A DNA stretch of 64,000 nt. Origin: Candidatus Allochristensenella caecavium. GTDB lineage: Bacteria; Bacillota; Clostridia; Christensenellales; QAND01. The notes under the pieces were generated by a model, which searched no databases, was not told the origin of the DNA, and worked only from the letters and a program-made list of their open reading frames with translations. The number at the start of each line of letters is the position of its first letter. The first letter of the stretch is position 1. Positions 51,997 through 61,356 of this stretch are shown here, piece after piece. The stretch covers positions 17,997-81,996 of the forward strand of contig CAJFOS010000010.1 of assembly GCA_904397865.1 (NCBI GenBank). Direction: 5' to 3'. The translations under genes were made by a program, and so were the position numbers.

Positions 51997-54900
51997 TTGC
52001 TTCACCCACGCCCGCACAAAAGCAGGCCATTGAAACCACCGGGCATAACCTCATCGTCTCCGCTGCGGCGGGCAGCGGCAAGACCGCCGTCATGGTGGAC
52101 CGCGCGGTGCGTATGGTGCTCCAGGGGCAGGACCTATCGCGCATGCTGATGGTCACATTTACCAATGCAGCGGCGGCGCAAATGAAACAACGCATCGCCA
52201 AAGAGCTGAGCCGTGCCGCTCAGCAACCGGACGTGCCCAATCGCGCGCACGTCCGTCGTCAGCTGACACTGGTACAGTCGGCGGATATCAGCACCGTCAA
52301 CGCATTTTGTCTGACGCTGGTGCGCCGCTATTTCCACTTGGTTGATGTTGACCCGCTGTTTACCATCGCCGACGAAGGCCAGCAGAAACTCCTGGAAGCA
52401 GATGCGCTGGACCAGACGCTGGACGCCTGTTTTGACGCGCATGATATGGCGTTTTTACAGATGTTAACGCATCTATGCGGCGGCCAGGAAGAACGCCTGC
52501 GCGATGCAGTGCTGCAAATTCACCATTTTGCACGTTCGTCCGACGACCCGGCGGCGTGGATGCAACGGGCATTGACGCTCTATCAAGGCGGAACGGAAGC
52601 GGCGCAGGCGCTGGAGGATTATGCCGCGCTGATGCAGCAGATTCTATACGAACAGACGGCGGAGCCTTTGCAGCGGGCCATGGATTTGCTCATGCAATCC
52701 CCTCTGTATCAAACCGACGATAAAACCCGTGCGTTGCACGGTAAACTGCAGGCTGTGGCGGAGTATATCCAGCCGCTGTTAGCCCAGGTGCCCAGCCCAC
52801 AGGCGGGGCGCGCGCTGGGCGGAATTGTCAAACGGGATAAAAGCGCACCCGTTTCCTTTCCCACGATGCGCCGCCCTGCAACATGGGAAGAAGATGCTTT
52901 CGAAACCGTCAAACAATATGCGGCACAATGCCGCGACACACTCAAACAGCTGACCGGCGCCCCTTATCAATGGACGCCCTATGCCTTTACACGCACCCAA
53001 TGCCTGCACATGCTGACGGTTTTGGCACCGGATATGGCCGCCCTGCTGGACGTAGTGCGGGCGTTTGAAGACCGCTATGCCCAGAACAAGCGGGAACAGA
53101 ACACTTTGGATTTTTCCGATGCCGAGCATCTGGCGCTGGAAATTCTGCGGCATCCAGAGGCACAAAAGGAAATCCAGCGGCGGTACGACTGCGTGTTTAT
53201 CGATGAATACCAGGATACCAACGACCTGCAGGAGGCTATTTTGACGCGCATCGCACGGCCTGGCACGCTGTTCTGTGTCGGCGACGTGAAGCAGAGCATC
53301 TATGCGTTCCGCCATGCAGAGCCGCAGCTGTTTCTGCGACGGTATCAGCAAAGCCATGCACTGCCTTCAGCGGAAATGGATATCAAAATTGATTTGAACC
53401 AAAACTTTCGCAGCAGCGCTTCCATCTTATATAGCGTAAACAGCATTTTTACGCGGGCGATGAGCAAGCAGGTAGGGGGGCTAACCTACGACCAGTCCCA
53501 AGCCCTGGTACCCGGTTCCGGCGAAACGGGCACAGCGGTGGAAGTACACCTCCTGATGGAAACAGAGCAGGCGCCGGCTCCCCTTCACAGCGATGTGGAC
53601 GAAGCGGATGCCGTTATGCTGGACCGGCAGCAGCGCCAGGCACGACTATGCGCGCGCCAAATCCGCGCGCTGCTTACACAGACCTGGGAGAGCGCGGACG
53701 GCCCCCGTCCTTATACGTATTCGGATATCGCCATCCTGACGTACTCCATCAAAAACAAAAAGACGTTTTTGCAGACATTGCAGGCCGAGGGAATCCCTGT
53801 GGTGAGCAACCTTTCCGGCGGACTTCTGTCCGCGCAGGAAACGGGGGCGGTACTCGCGCTTTTACAGGTCATCGATTATGCGCTGGACGATATCAGCATG
53901 CTGACGGCCCTGCGTTCACCCGCTGCACAGTGCAACGCACAGGATTTAGCGCGCATCCGTCTATTTGCCCCGCAGGAACCGTTTGCGCGGGCAGCCCATG
54001 CTTTTGCCGCCCACGGCCAAGGCCCCAGCGCCCAAAAGATTCGTGCCTTTTTTGAGCAACTGGCCCGATGGCGTATGCTGGCCCGGCAAAAGCGGGTGGA
54101 TGTGCTGTTGAGTGATGTTTATGAACAAACACAGTTGTTCGCCTACTATGCGCAGCTGCCCGGCGGCGCACAGAAGGTGCAAAACCTGCGTGCGCTATGG
54201 CAGCGGGCACAGGTGTTCGCTACAGGGGGCGACGGTTCCCTGCACGGTTTTTTGCAGATGCTGGAACGGTACAACAAACTCGGCGTGGATGACAGCATGC
54301 AGCCGCCGCAAGGAGAACATGCCGTGCGGCTGATGACCATTCATGCCTCTAAGGGGCTTGAATTCCCCGTCGTTCTTCTTCCCTTTTTGGAGCAGCAACA
54401 GGGGCTGGGGACTCGTGCAACTCGGCTACGGCTGGACAAGCGGTATGGAATCGGGTGTAAGCAATACGATGCACCGACACGTTCGCGGCAGGACAGCTGG
54501 CTGGAACAGCTGATGGAACAACGCGCCCTGCGCAATGACCGCAGCGAAAAACTGCGCGTTTTCTACGTAGCGCTGACGCGGGCGGAACATAAGCTGATTC
54601 TCCTTGCCGAGGATACGCCCGCGCATCTGTCGGCCAGCGCGCAATGCAAACCCGAACACGCCAAACGTCCCCTAGACTGGCTGATGCCCGTATGGGCCAC
54701 ACATCCAGACGGCGCAGCGCTGTGCGAAGCTCTTTCCATTCCGCAGGCAAAAGCGGCCGATGCACCGACAAGCGCCCGCTGGGATATCCACCTGTACGAT
54801 ACGAATGACATGGATAGTGCGCCCGACATACAAGCGCCGACACCTCGCACCGATGCCGCCGCCATGCCGGAGCCGTCTACGCTGCGCTGGATGGAGCGGC

Positions 54901-55589
54901 AACTGACCTGGCAGTATCCGTATGCTGAACAAACCGCACTGCCCAGCAAGGTCAGCGCGACTGCGCTGAACCAAAGCGGTCATTCCGTTCTCACTCCGCT
55001 GGCTCCCATGGAACTGGAAGCGGAAAACCGTCCGCTTTCCGGCGCCGCGTTGGGCACGGCTGTACACCTCGCCCTATACCACTTGCGTCAGCCGGATTTC
55101 GCTCATGCGCAAATACTGGCGCAGCGTCTGGATGCGTTGACGGAACAAGGGGTTCTGACGGCGGCGCAACGGGCCGCGATTCCCTGTGCGCCGCTGCTGC
55201 AATTCGGTCAATCCGCCATTGGCACACGGATGCTGGCTGCCCGGCGCGTGCTGCGCGAACAGCCCTTTACCGTACAAATTCCAGCGACATGGACGGACCC
55301 TGCCGCCGACCCGCACGCCACCGTGCTTTTACAAGGCATTATCGACTGCGCTTTCTACGAAAACGGAGGCTGGGTGCTGCTGGATTATAAAACCAACCGC
55401 ATGCCGGCCGGCGGCCTGCAGCAGCTGGCCGATTTGTACCAAGTGCAAATCGATGTATATCGGTACGCGCTGGAACAGATTACCGGCGCGCCAGTGCATC
55501 AAGCCTGGTTATGTTTGGTAAACATTGGGAAGAATATGGAAATGCCGGTGCGTGCGGATTCCCTGTTGCACCGCGTGCCATCCAGATAG
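51993..55589 (+). CDS. addA: AddA subunit of the ATP-dependent helicase-nuclease AddAB
   Basis: 1198 aa UvrD-type helicase plus nuclease. ATG 51993 overlaps the addB stop (ATGA). Motif Q and Walker A: TPAQKQAIETTGHNLIVSAAAGSGKTAVMVDRA (Gly-Lys at about 28-31). Walker B-like CVFIDEYQDTNDLQ (about 390-405); CVGDVKQSIYAFRHAEP (helicase motif III); VRLMTIHASKGLEFPVVLLPF (motif V). C-terminal RecB nuclease motif LLDYKTNRM near 1130. Forms the recombination-initiating AddAB complex. Confidence 0.97.
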   Translation: MIASPTPAQKQAIETTGHNLIVSAAAGSGKTAVMVDRAVRMVLQGQDLSRMLMVTFTNAAAAQMKQRIAKELSRAAQQPDVPNRAHVRRQLTLVQSADISTVNAFCLTLVRRYFHLVDVDPLFTIADEGQQKLLEADALDQTLDACFDAHDMAFLQMLTHLCGGQEERLRDAVLQIHHFARSSDDPAAWMQRALTLYQGGTEAAQALEDYAALMQQILYEQTAEPLQRAMDLLMQSPLYQTDDKTRALHGKLQAVAEYIQPLLAQVPSPQAGRALGGIVKRDKSAPVSFPTMRRPATWEEDAFETVKQYAAQCRDTLKQLTGAPYQWTPYAFTRTQCLHMLTVLAPDMAALLDVVRAFEDRYAQNKREQNTLDFSDAEHLALEILRHPEAQKEIQRRYDCVFIDEYQDTNDLQEAILTRIARPGTLFCVGDVKQSIYAFRHAEPQLFLRRYQQSHALPSAEMDIKIDLNQNFRSSASILYSVNSIFTRAMSKQVGGLTYDQSQALVPGSGETGTAVEVHLLMETEQAPAPLHSDVDEADAVMLDRQQRQARLCARQIRALLTQTWESADGPRPYTYSDIAILTYSIKNKKTFLQTLQAEGIPVVSNLSGGLLSAQETGAVLALLQVIDYALDDISMLTALRSPAAQCNAQDLARIRLFAPQEPFARAAHAFAAHGQGPSAQKIRAFFEQLARWRMLARQKRVDVLLSDVYEQTQLFAYYAQLPGGAQKVQNLRALWQRAQVFATGGDGSLHGFLQMLERYNKLGVDDSMQPPQGEHAVRLMTIHASKGLEFPVVLLPFLEQQQGLGTRATRLRLDKRYGIGCKQYDAPTRSRQDSWLEQLMEQRALRNDRSEKLRVFYVALTRAEHKLILLAEDTPAHLSASAQCKPEHAKRPLDWLMPVWATHPDGAALCEALSIPQAKAADAPTSARWDIHLYDTNDMDSAPDIQAPTPRTDAAAMPEPSTLRWMERQLTWQYPYAEQTALPSKVSATALNQSGHSVLTPLAPMELEAENRPLSGAALGTAVHLALYHLRQPDFAHAQILAQRLDALTEQGVLTAAQRAAIPCAPLLQFGQSAIGTRMLAARRVLREQPFTVQIPATWTDPAADPHATVLLQGIIDCAFYENGGWVLLDYKTNRMPAGGLQQLADLYQVQIDVYRYALEQITGAPVHQAWLCLVNIGKNMEMPVRADSLLHRVPSR

Positions 55590-55626
55590 CACAAATAGAA
55601 AAGTAGCTGGGATGGATGGAAAAAAT

Positions 55627-55655
55627 TTGACTTCGTTTCTAGCAGGAAGTATAAT
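55627..55655 (+). promoter_or_regulatory. Promoter for the CotH-VTC-DUF4956 operon
   Basis: TTGACT (55627-55632), 17-base spacer, TATAAT (55650-55655), about 35 bases before the TTG start at 55692. Not an obvious sporulation sigma promoter. Confidence 0.8.
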
Positions 55656-55691
55656 TCATCTGCGTATGACTTTACGCGCTAGGAGGTTCTC

Positions 55692-58600
55692 TTGTCACAG
55701 AAAAAGCAGGAAAAGATGAACAAAAAACTGACCATCTTCTTGATTATCGCCATTACGCTTGTTGCGGTTGGCTCTCTTTTGCTGTCCATTTTTCTGCCGC
55801 AGGGAACGCCTACTTCCCAAAAAATCCTGATTAACGAAGTAATGGCCAGCAACAAAAGCGCTGTGGTGGACGACACGGGCCAGTATTCCGATTGGATTGA
55901 ATTGTATAACCCGAGCGATTCCGCTGTCTCGCTTTCTGGCTGGGGGTTGTCCGACAGCAAGAGCGTCCCGGTTAAATGGGCCTTCCCGGACGTCGAAATC
56001 CCGGCAGGCGGGTACATGGTCATCTACTGTTCCAAACAGGACCACAGGGATGAAGAAAATGCCCTGCATACCAACTTCGGTTTGTCCGCCGATGGGGAGG
56101 CCGTTGTATTGACGGACAACCTGGGCAACATCGTCGACTATATCGGGTTTGAACAGATGCCCTCTGACACCTCCCTGGGCCGTGACCCGGAAGACCAGAA
56201 CAAATGGAAACAGTTTGAAAAGGTGACGCCTGGATTCCCGAACACGGACCAAGGGCATACCGCTTATATGGCCAGCCTGCAGACGGGCGAATCGACGTTA
56301 AAAATCACAGAGGTGATGAGCACCAATATCGTCACGCTGAGCGATGATTACGGCGAAGCGCCGGACTGGGTGGAAATTTACAACAGCGGCGATAAGGAAA
56401 TTAATCTCAAAGGATACGGCCTGTCCGACAAGCCTAATAAGGCAATGAAGTGGACGTTCCCAGAGGTGACCATTCAGCCGCAGCAATATCTTATCGTCTA
56501 TTGTTCCGGCAAGGGGCAAGCCAAGACGGAAGGCGACAATACCTACCTGCACACCAATTTCCGCATCTCCAATTATGAGGAGACCATCGTTCTCTCTTCC
56601 CCTAAGGGACAGGTGCTGGATTCCGTCGAGGTGCCGCAGCTTAAAGCCGATACCAGTTATGCGCTGAATTTGAGCACAAAGAAATGGAGCGTGACCTCAC
56701 AGGCCACACCCGGAAAAGCAAATACGGACGCTGGATTCCGCGATTTTACCCAACAAGCCTCGCCAACAAGCAACGTGTTCTTGAGCGAGGCGATGCTCTA
56801 TAATGACACGATAAAAAGCGCCGGCGATAAATATTACGACTGGGTGGAACTGTACAATGCCGGCAGCACGGCGGTAAACCTGAAGGGCTGGGGGATTACG
56901 GACGATACGGAAAAGCCGCTGAAATGGAAATTTCCCGATGTGACAATTGGGCCGGGAGAATACCTGGTGGTGTATTGTTCGGGATTGGATAAAACCAGCG
57001 GCGGGGAACTGCACGCCAGCTTTCGCCTCTCCAGCAAAGGCGAAGTGCTGGGTCTGACGGACAACACAGGAAAGATTGTCGACCATCTATGCGCGGGAAA
57101 CGTCCCTTCCAACATGAGTTTTGGACGGCAACTGGGCAGTACGGGCTTTTTTTATTTTCCTAATCCTTCGCTGGGCTCAGCCAACAGCGGCGGCGCCTAT
57201 GGCTTTGCCCAAACACCGGTGATTGAAACACCGGGTGGCAGCTTCCGCGGCGCGCAGCAGGTAACAATTTCTACCCAGGAGGAAGGCGCGGTTATCCGTT
57301 ATACGACTGACGGCTCAACGCCCACCTCTTCCAGCCCGCAATATACCGGACCGATTACCGTCTCTAAAACCACGCCTATCCGCGCACGCGCCTTTAAGGA
57401 TGCGCTTTTGGGCAGCACGACGGCCACGACGACGTACTTTATCGATGTGCCGCATACCCTGCCCATCGTTTCGCTGGTGTCCGACCCGGATAACCTGTTC
57501 GGCTATGAACGCGGCATTTATACCATCGGAAAAGGAACCGACGATTCTGCCCTGGGTGAAAGCGCCCAGTATAAAGGCGCAAACTTCTGGAACGACTGGG
57601 AGCGCGAAGCGCATTTTGAATATGTACAGGAGGATGGAAAGGTCGGCGTATCGCTGGACGGCGGCGTAAAAATCTTCGGCGCCTATTCGCGCAAGATGGA
57701 CCAAAAAGGGCTGAGTTTCTTTGCCCGTTCGCGTTACGGCACGGATATGATTGAATATCCCTTATTTGAAACGCGGCCTTACACCGAATATAAATCCATC
57801 GTACTGCGGGCCAGCGGCCAGGATGCGTTGATGACCAAAATCCGCGATATCACCATCACCGACCTGATTCGCGAAAATACAAACGTGGAGGTTGCGGCGT
57901 TCCGGCAGGCAGTTCTGTATATCAACGGCCAATACTGGGGCATTTACAACATCCGGGAAAAAATCAACAAATACATGATTGCCCAGCATAACGATATCGA
58001 AAACCCGGAAAATATCGATTTGCTGGTGGCCAACAGCCGGGTGCTGGTGGGCGACAATTCCGATTACAAGGCGCTGGAGGATTATATCGAAACCCACGAT
58101 GTAACCGACCCGGAAGTTTATGCGGAAATCGGAAGAAGAATGGACATCCAGAACTTTATCGACTGGAATATTATCGAGGCCTGGTCCAACAACGCGGACT
58201 TGGGCAACATCAAGTATTGGCGCGAACGTTCTCCGGAGGGGAAATGGCGCTGGATTGCCTATGACTTCGACTGGGCATTCTTCCATTCAAACCCCAATTC
58301 TCTCAATGGCCTGGCGCGCATTACCAATGAAAAAGGCATGGGGGCAACGGGGGGCATTTCAACGATGATTTTGCGCCGGCTGCTGCAGAACAGTACGTTT
58401 AAAGAACTGTTCCTGGAGCGGTATGCATACCATCTAAGCAACACCTTTGCTACCGACCGCGTGCTTGCCAAGATTGAGGAGCTCTCTTCCAACATTGAGG
58501 ACGAAATTGGACGTGACCGCGAGCGCTGGGACAGCGGCACCGTGGACGGATGGCGCAACCAGTTGAAACGGATGACCAACTTCGTAGAAGTCCGCAACGG

Positions 58601-58703
58601 ATATATGATTTACTTTGCACGCGAATACTTCGGCCTTTCCGAACAGGAGACCATCGAACGCTTTGGTTCCGCGGGCACAAAACCGCCTGCGGCCAGCAAT
58701 TAG
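55692..58703 (+). CDS. CotH kinase-family protein with three lamin-tail domains
   Basis: 1003 aa, TTG 55692 with TAGGAGG upstream. N-terminal membrane anchor (about 12-36: KLTIFLIIAITLVAVGSLLL). Then three lamin-tail (LTD) repeats at about 44-185, 205-345 and 361-500, each with [N/T/S]EVM-type start, WIELYN/WVEIYN/WVELYN, GWGLSD-type and F[P]DV.I....Y..IYC motifs. A chitobiase-like fibronectin-type module (about 515-590; TDGSTPTSSSPQY) follows, then a CotH kinase domain with YDFDWAFF (near 857; DxD metal site). CotH kinases phosphorylate secreted proteins. Membrane-anchored, extracellular. First gene of the operon; the others are a VTC protein and DUF4956. Confidence 0.9.
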   Translation: MSQKKQEKMNKKLTIFLIIAITLVAVGSLLLSIFLPQGTPTSQKILINEVMASNKSAVVDDTGQYSDWIELYNPSDSAVSLSGWGLSDSKSVPVKWAFPDVEIPAGGYMVIYCSKQDHRDEENALHTNFGLSADGEAVVLTDNLGNIVDYIGFEQMPSDTSLGRDPEDQNKWKQFEKVTPGFPNTDQGHTAYMASLQTGESTLKITEVMSTNIVTLSDDYGEAPDWVEIYNSGDKEINLKGYGLSDKPNKAMKWTFPEVTIQPQQYLIVYCSGKGQAKTEGDNTYLHTNFRISNYEETIVLSSPKGQVLDSVEVPQLKADTSYALNLSTKKWSVTSQATPGKANTDAGFRDFTQQASPTSNVFLSEAMLYNDTIKSAGDKYYDWVELYNAGSTAVNLKGWGITDDTEKPLKWKFPDVTIGPGEYLVVYCSGLDKTSGGELHASFRLSSKGEVLGLTDNTGKIVDHLCAGNVPSNMSFGRQLGSTGFFYFPNPSLGSANSGGAYGFAQTPVIETPGGSFRGAQQVTISTQEEGAVIRYTTDGSTPTSSSPQYTGPITVSKTTPIRARAFKDALLGSTTATTTYFIDVPHTLPIVSLVSDPDNLFGYERGIYTIGKGTDDSALGESAQYKGANFWNDWEREAHFEYVQEDGKVGVSLDGGVKIFGAYSRKMDQKGLSFFARSRYGTDMIEYPLFETRPYTEYKSIVLRASGQDALMTKIRDITITDLIRENTNVEVAAFRQAVLYINGQYWGIYNIREKINKYMIAQHNDIENPENIDLLVANSRVLVGDNSDYKALEDYIETHDVTDPEVYAEIGRRMDIQNFIDWNIIEAWSNNADLGNIKYWRERSPEGKWRWIAYDFDWAFFHSNPNSLNGLARITNEKGMGATGGISTMILRRLLQNSTFKELFLERYAYHLSNTFATDRVLAKIEELSSNIEDEIGRDRERWDSGTVDGWRNQLKRMTNFVEVRNGYMIYFAREYFGLSEQETIERFGSAGTKPPAASN

Positions 58704-58716
58704 GGGGTGAAATTCC

Positions 58717-59403
58717 ATGGCCGGACAATTTCGCCACGAGATGAAATTTTATATCAACACACAAGGCTACCACATCCTGCGGGCACGGCTGCAAACCGTG
58801 CTCCGGCCGGATGAAAACGCGGACCCGCGCACCGGGGAATACCACATTCGGTCTCTTTACTTTGACGACCGCGAAGAGGGCAGCCTGATGACCAAAATCG
58901 CCGGTGTGGATGAGCGCGAAAAATTCCGTATCCGCATTTATAACATGGAGGATATCACCATCCGTCTGGAACGGAAGATAAAACGGAACCAGTACATTCT
59001 CAAACACAGCTGTTCGCTCACGCGGGCTGAATTTGAAAGCATCATGGCTGGCGACCCCAGTTGCCTACTGGCCAAAAGCAAGCTGCCGGCAGGCGCCGTA
59101 TACCTGGCGATGCAAAATAAGGGGCTGCGGCCGGTCAAGGTCGTCGACTATATACGCGAGGCTTATGTCCACCCCGTGCAAGATGTGCGGATTACATTTG
59201 ATAAGGACCTGCGGGCAGGGACAAGCTTTCAGATTTTTGATAAACACATGCTGACCGTTCCCATGTTGGAAAAAGGGCAGCTGATTTTGGAAGTCAAGTT
59301 CAACCAATTTTTGCCCGGCTACATCAGCCGTTTACTGCAGGGCGTGGAATCACAACACAGCGCCGTGTCCAAATATGCCATTTGTCGTAAATACGACGTG
59401 TAA
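58717..59403 (+). CDS. VTC-domain polyphosphate polymerase-like protein
   Basis: 228 aa. ATG 58717 with GGGGGTG upstream. The VTC tunnel-fold is clear: RHEMKFYINTQ, IRSLYFDD, EKFRIRIYN (basic pair), IRLERKIKRN, VDYIREAYVHPVQDVRITFDKDLRAG and LILEVKFNQFLPGYI, ending in SKYAICRKYD. In yeast Vtc4 this domain polymerises polyphosphate from ATP. No SPX domain or membrane helix is present, so it should be a soluble partner of the two membrane proteins encoded around it. Fourteen bases after the CotH gene. Confidence 0.9.
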   Translation: MAGQFRHEMKFYINTQGYHILRARLQTVLRPDENADPRTGEYHIRSLYFDDREEGSLMTKIAGVDEREKFRIRIYNMEDITIRLERKIKRNQYILKHSCSLTRAEFESIMAGDPSCLLAKSKLPAGAVYLAMQNKGLRPVKVVDYIREAYVHPVQDVRITFDKDLRAGTSFQIFDKHMLTVPMLEKGQLILEVKFNQFLPGYISRLLQGVESQHSAVSKYAICRKYDV

Positions 59404-59417
59404 CGAGGAGGATTCTG

Positions 59418-60083
59418 ATGAACGATATTTTAAGTTCCATACAAAGCAGTTTTACGTTCGGCGACATCGGCGTAATTCGGATTCTGTTTACCATGGTGTT
59501 TTCCTTTGCCATCGGCCTGCTGATTTTTTTCGTTTACCGGAAAACGTTTGCCGGCGTGATGTATTCGCGTAACTTTGGTGTTTCGCTGGTGATGATGACG
59601 ATTATTTCCGCGTTCATCATCCTGCCGATTACCAGCAACCTTACGCTTTCCCTTGGTATGGTCGGTGCGTTGTCTATCGTACGTTTCCGTACGGCGGTCA
59701 AAGACCCCATCGACACGGTTTATATGTTCTGGGCGATTGCGGCCGGTATCACCGTTGGCGCTAAGTTTTACCTTCCGGCCCTGTTGGCTTCGCTGATTAT
59801 CGGCCTGCTGTTGATTTTGCTCTATTCCATGAAGTTCCATACAACGATGCCTTATCTGATGGTCCTTCGTTTTGCAGAAAATGCTTGGCCCAATGTCAAC
59901 AACCTGCTCAAGCGGCTGCCGGAAACAAACATGAAAAGCCGCACAGTAACGGCCGACGGCGTAGAATTGACGCTGGAACTTCGGTTGCGCGAATCGGACA
60001 TGGGCATCGTCGACCGTTTCCTGAACATTCCGGGGGTTTATGATGCTGCCATCATCAGCTACGGCGGCGATATCGTTGCCTAA
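59418..60083 (+). CDS. DUF4956 membrane protein
   Basis: 221 aa. ATG 59418 follows GAGGAGG; 14 bases from the VTC gene. Four or five membrane segments in the first 145 residues (for example VIRILFTMVFSFAIGLLIFFVY, LLASLIIGLLLILLY). Conserved ITSNLTLSLGMVGALSIVRFRTAVKDP. The last 75 residues form a cytoplasmic alpha/beta domain. DUF4956 genes very often sit beside VTC and CotH genes in Gram-positives, suggesting a membrane component of a polyphosphate-related machine. Function not known. Confidence 0.88.
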   Translation: MNDILSSIQSSFTFGDIGVIRILFTMVFSFAIGLLIFFVYRKTFAGVMYSRNFGVSLVMMTIISAFIILPITSNLTLSLGMVGALSIVRFRTAVKDPIDTVYMFWAIAAGITVGAKFYLPALLASLIIGLLLILLYSMKFHTTMPYLMVLRFAENAWPNVNNLLKRLPETNMKSRTVTADGVELTLELRLRESDMGIVDRFLNIPGVYDAAIISYGGDIVA

Positions 60084-60087
60084 AGCA

Positions 60088-60837
60088 ATGGTTATCCGAT
60101 ATTTATATCACAGCGGGTTCAGCATCGAATGCGATGCATTTACCATGGTCATCGATGCTTATCAAACCCATTGCCAGGGAACCCCCTGTGCGGAAAACGG
60201 CGTTGTGGCGCAGGATTTGCTGCAACGGCCCGGCCCGTTTTATGTGTTGGCTTCCCATGTCCATGGTGACCATTTTCACCGTTCCATGCTACAGTGGCAC
60301 GCTCAACGGCCGGATATTCGGTATCTATTTTCTTCCGATATTCAGGCAAACCACTATGCGGCTGAAATCGATTTTATCCATTATCTGCACCCTTACGAAC
60401 ATTATCAGGACGAGTGTGTACATGTGGAAACCTTTGGTTCCACGGATGCAGGCGTAAGTTTTGTTATCCGCGGCGGTGGAAAGACTTTGTTCCATGCAGG
60501 GGATTTAAATAACTGGCATTGGAACGAGGAGGCAGACCCAGGCTATGCACAACAGGCGGAAGCGGATTATCTGCACGAACTGGAGCGTATCGTACGCGCA
60601 TATCCGCATTTCGATGCGGCAATGTTCCCTGTCGACCCGCGTCTGGGACGCGATTTTGCACGCGGCGCTGAGCAGTTGATGGAACGGGCGGACGTTTCCC
60701 TTCTGCTTCCCATGCATTTTCGTGAACATCCCGATGCACCGCAGCGTTTGAAAGCCATGCATCCTGACTGGCCCATTGTAGCCTGGACGCATCGTGGCCA
60801 GGCAGTCCTCCTTCCGTCCGAAACACCGAAAGGATGA
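60088..60837 (+). CDS. MBL-fold metal-dependent hydrolase (UlaG-like)
   Basis: 249 aa. ATG 60088 has no good ribosome site but lies five bases after the DUF4956 stop, so coupling is likely. Metal motif SHVHGDHFHR (His57, His59, Asp61, His62), later His in LFHAGDLNNWHW and in LPMHFREHP. Resembles the predicted metal-dependent hydrolases of the UlaG type. Substrate unknown; co-transcription with the CotH-VTC-DUF4956 genes is suggested by spacing. Confidence 0.82.
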   Translation: MVIRYLYHSGFSIECDAFTMVIDAYQTHCQGTPCAENGVVAQDLLQRPGPFYVLASHVHGDHFHRSMLQWHAQRPDIRYLFSSDIQANHYAAEIDFIHYLHPYEHYQDECVHVETFGSTDAGVSFVIRGGGKTLFHAGDLNNWHWNEEADPGYAQQAEADYLHELERIVRAYPHFDAAMFPVDPRLGRDFARGAEQLMERADVSLLLPMHFREHPDAPQRLKAMHPDWPIVAWTHRGQAVLLPSETPKG

Positions 60838-60843
60838 AGATTA

Positions 60844-61224
60844 TTGCAAATACAAGGAACATTTGCACACTATAATTTTAACGTATTGGATTTACAGGCC
60901 TCGCTTTCCTTTTACCAGCAGGCGCTGGGGCTCAAGGAACATCATCGCAAACAAGCGGCAGATGGTTCCTTCATTCTCTGCTATCTGACGGATGGGCATT
61001 CCCCGTTTCTTTTGGAACTGACATGGTTGCGTGACTGGAACCGCCCCTATAATCTGGGCGACAACGAGATGCATTTGTGCTTTACCGTACCGGCGGCGCA
61101 ATATGACCAAATCCGCGAAGCGCATCGCGCGATGGGCTGCATCTGCTTTGAAAATACAGAAATGGGGCTGTATTTCATCAGCGACCCGGATGGATACTGG
61201 CTGGAAATCCTCCCTGAACGCTAG
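60844..61224 (+). CDS. VOC-family (glyoxalase I-like) protein
   Basis: 126 aa, TTG 60844 with AAAGGATG upstream. Glyoxalase fold: FAHYNFNVLDLQASLSFYQQALGL, then FLLELTWLRD, NEMHLCFTV and the closing FISDPDGYWLEILPE. The His, Glu, His and Glu positions of the metal site are present, consistent with a lactoylglutathione-lyase-like enzyme. Six bases after the MBL gene, so possibly the last gene of the same transcript; a terminator follows. Confidence 0.85.
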   Translation: MQIQGTFAHYNFNVLDLQASLSFYQQALGLKEHHRKQAADGSFILCYLTDGHSPFLLELTWLRDWNRPYNLGDNEMHLCFTVPAAQYDQIREAHRAMGCICFENTEMGLYFISDPDGYWLEILPER

Positions 61225-61234
61225 GCATGCGTAC

Positions 61235-61258
61235 GACGGCCTTTATCGGCCGTTTTTC
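61235..61258 (+). terminator. Terminator after the VOC gene
   Basis: ACGGCC (61236-61241) pairs with GGCCGT (61248-61253), followed by TTTTTC. Short stem, T tract clear. Confidence 0.65.
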
Positions 61259-61299
61259 TTTTGCCATTTTTGGTTCAAACAAAATTCATGCTGGTGTGT

Positions 61300-61328
61300 T
61301 TGACAGTTCCGTCCGTTCGCGGTACCAT
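61300..61328 (+). promoter_or_regulatory. Promoter for the zinc-ribbon membrane protein gene
   Basis: TTGACA (61300-61305), 17-base spacer, TACCAT (61323-61328), 28 bases before the TTG at 61357. Confidence 0.6.
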
Positions 61329-61356
61329 CAAGGAACACGAAAGGTGGTTTGCTTGG

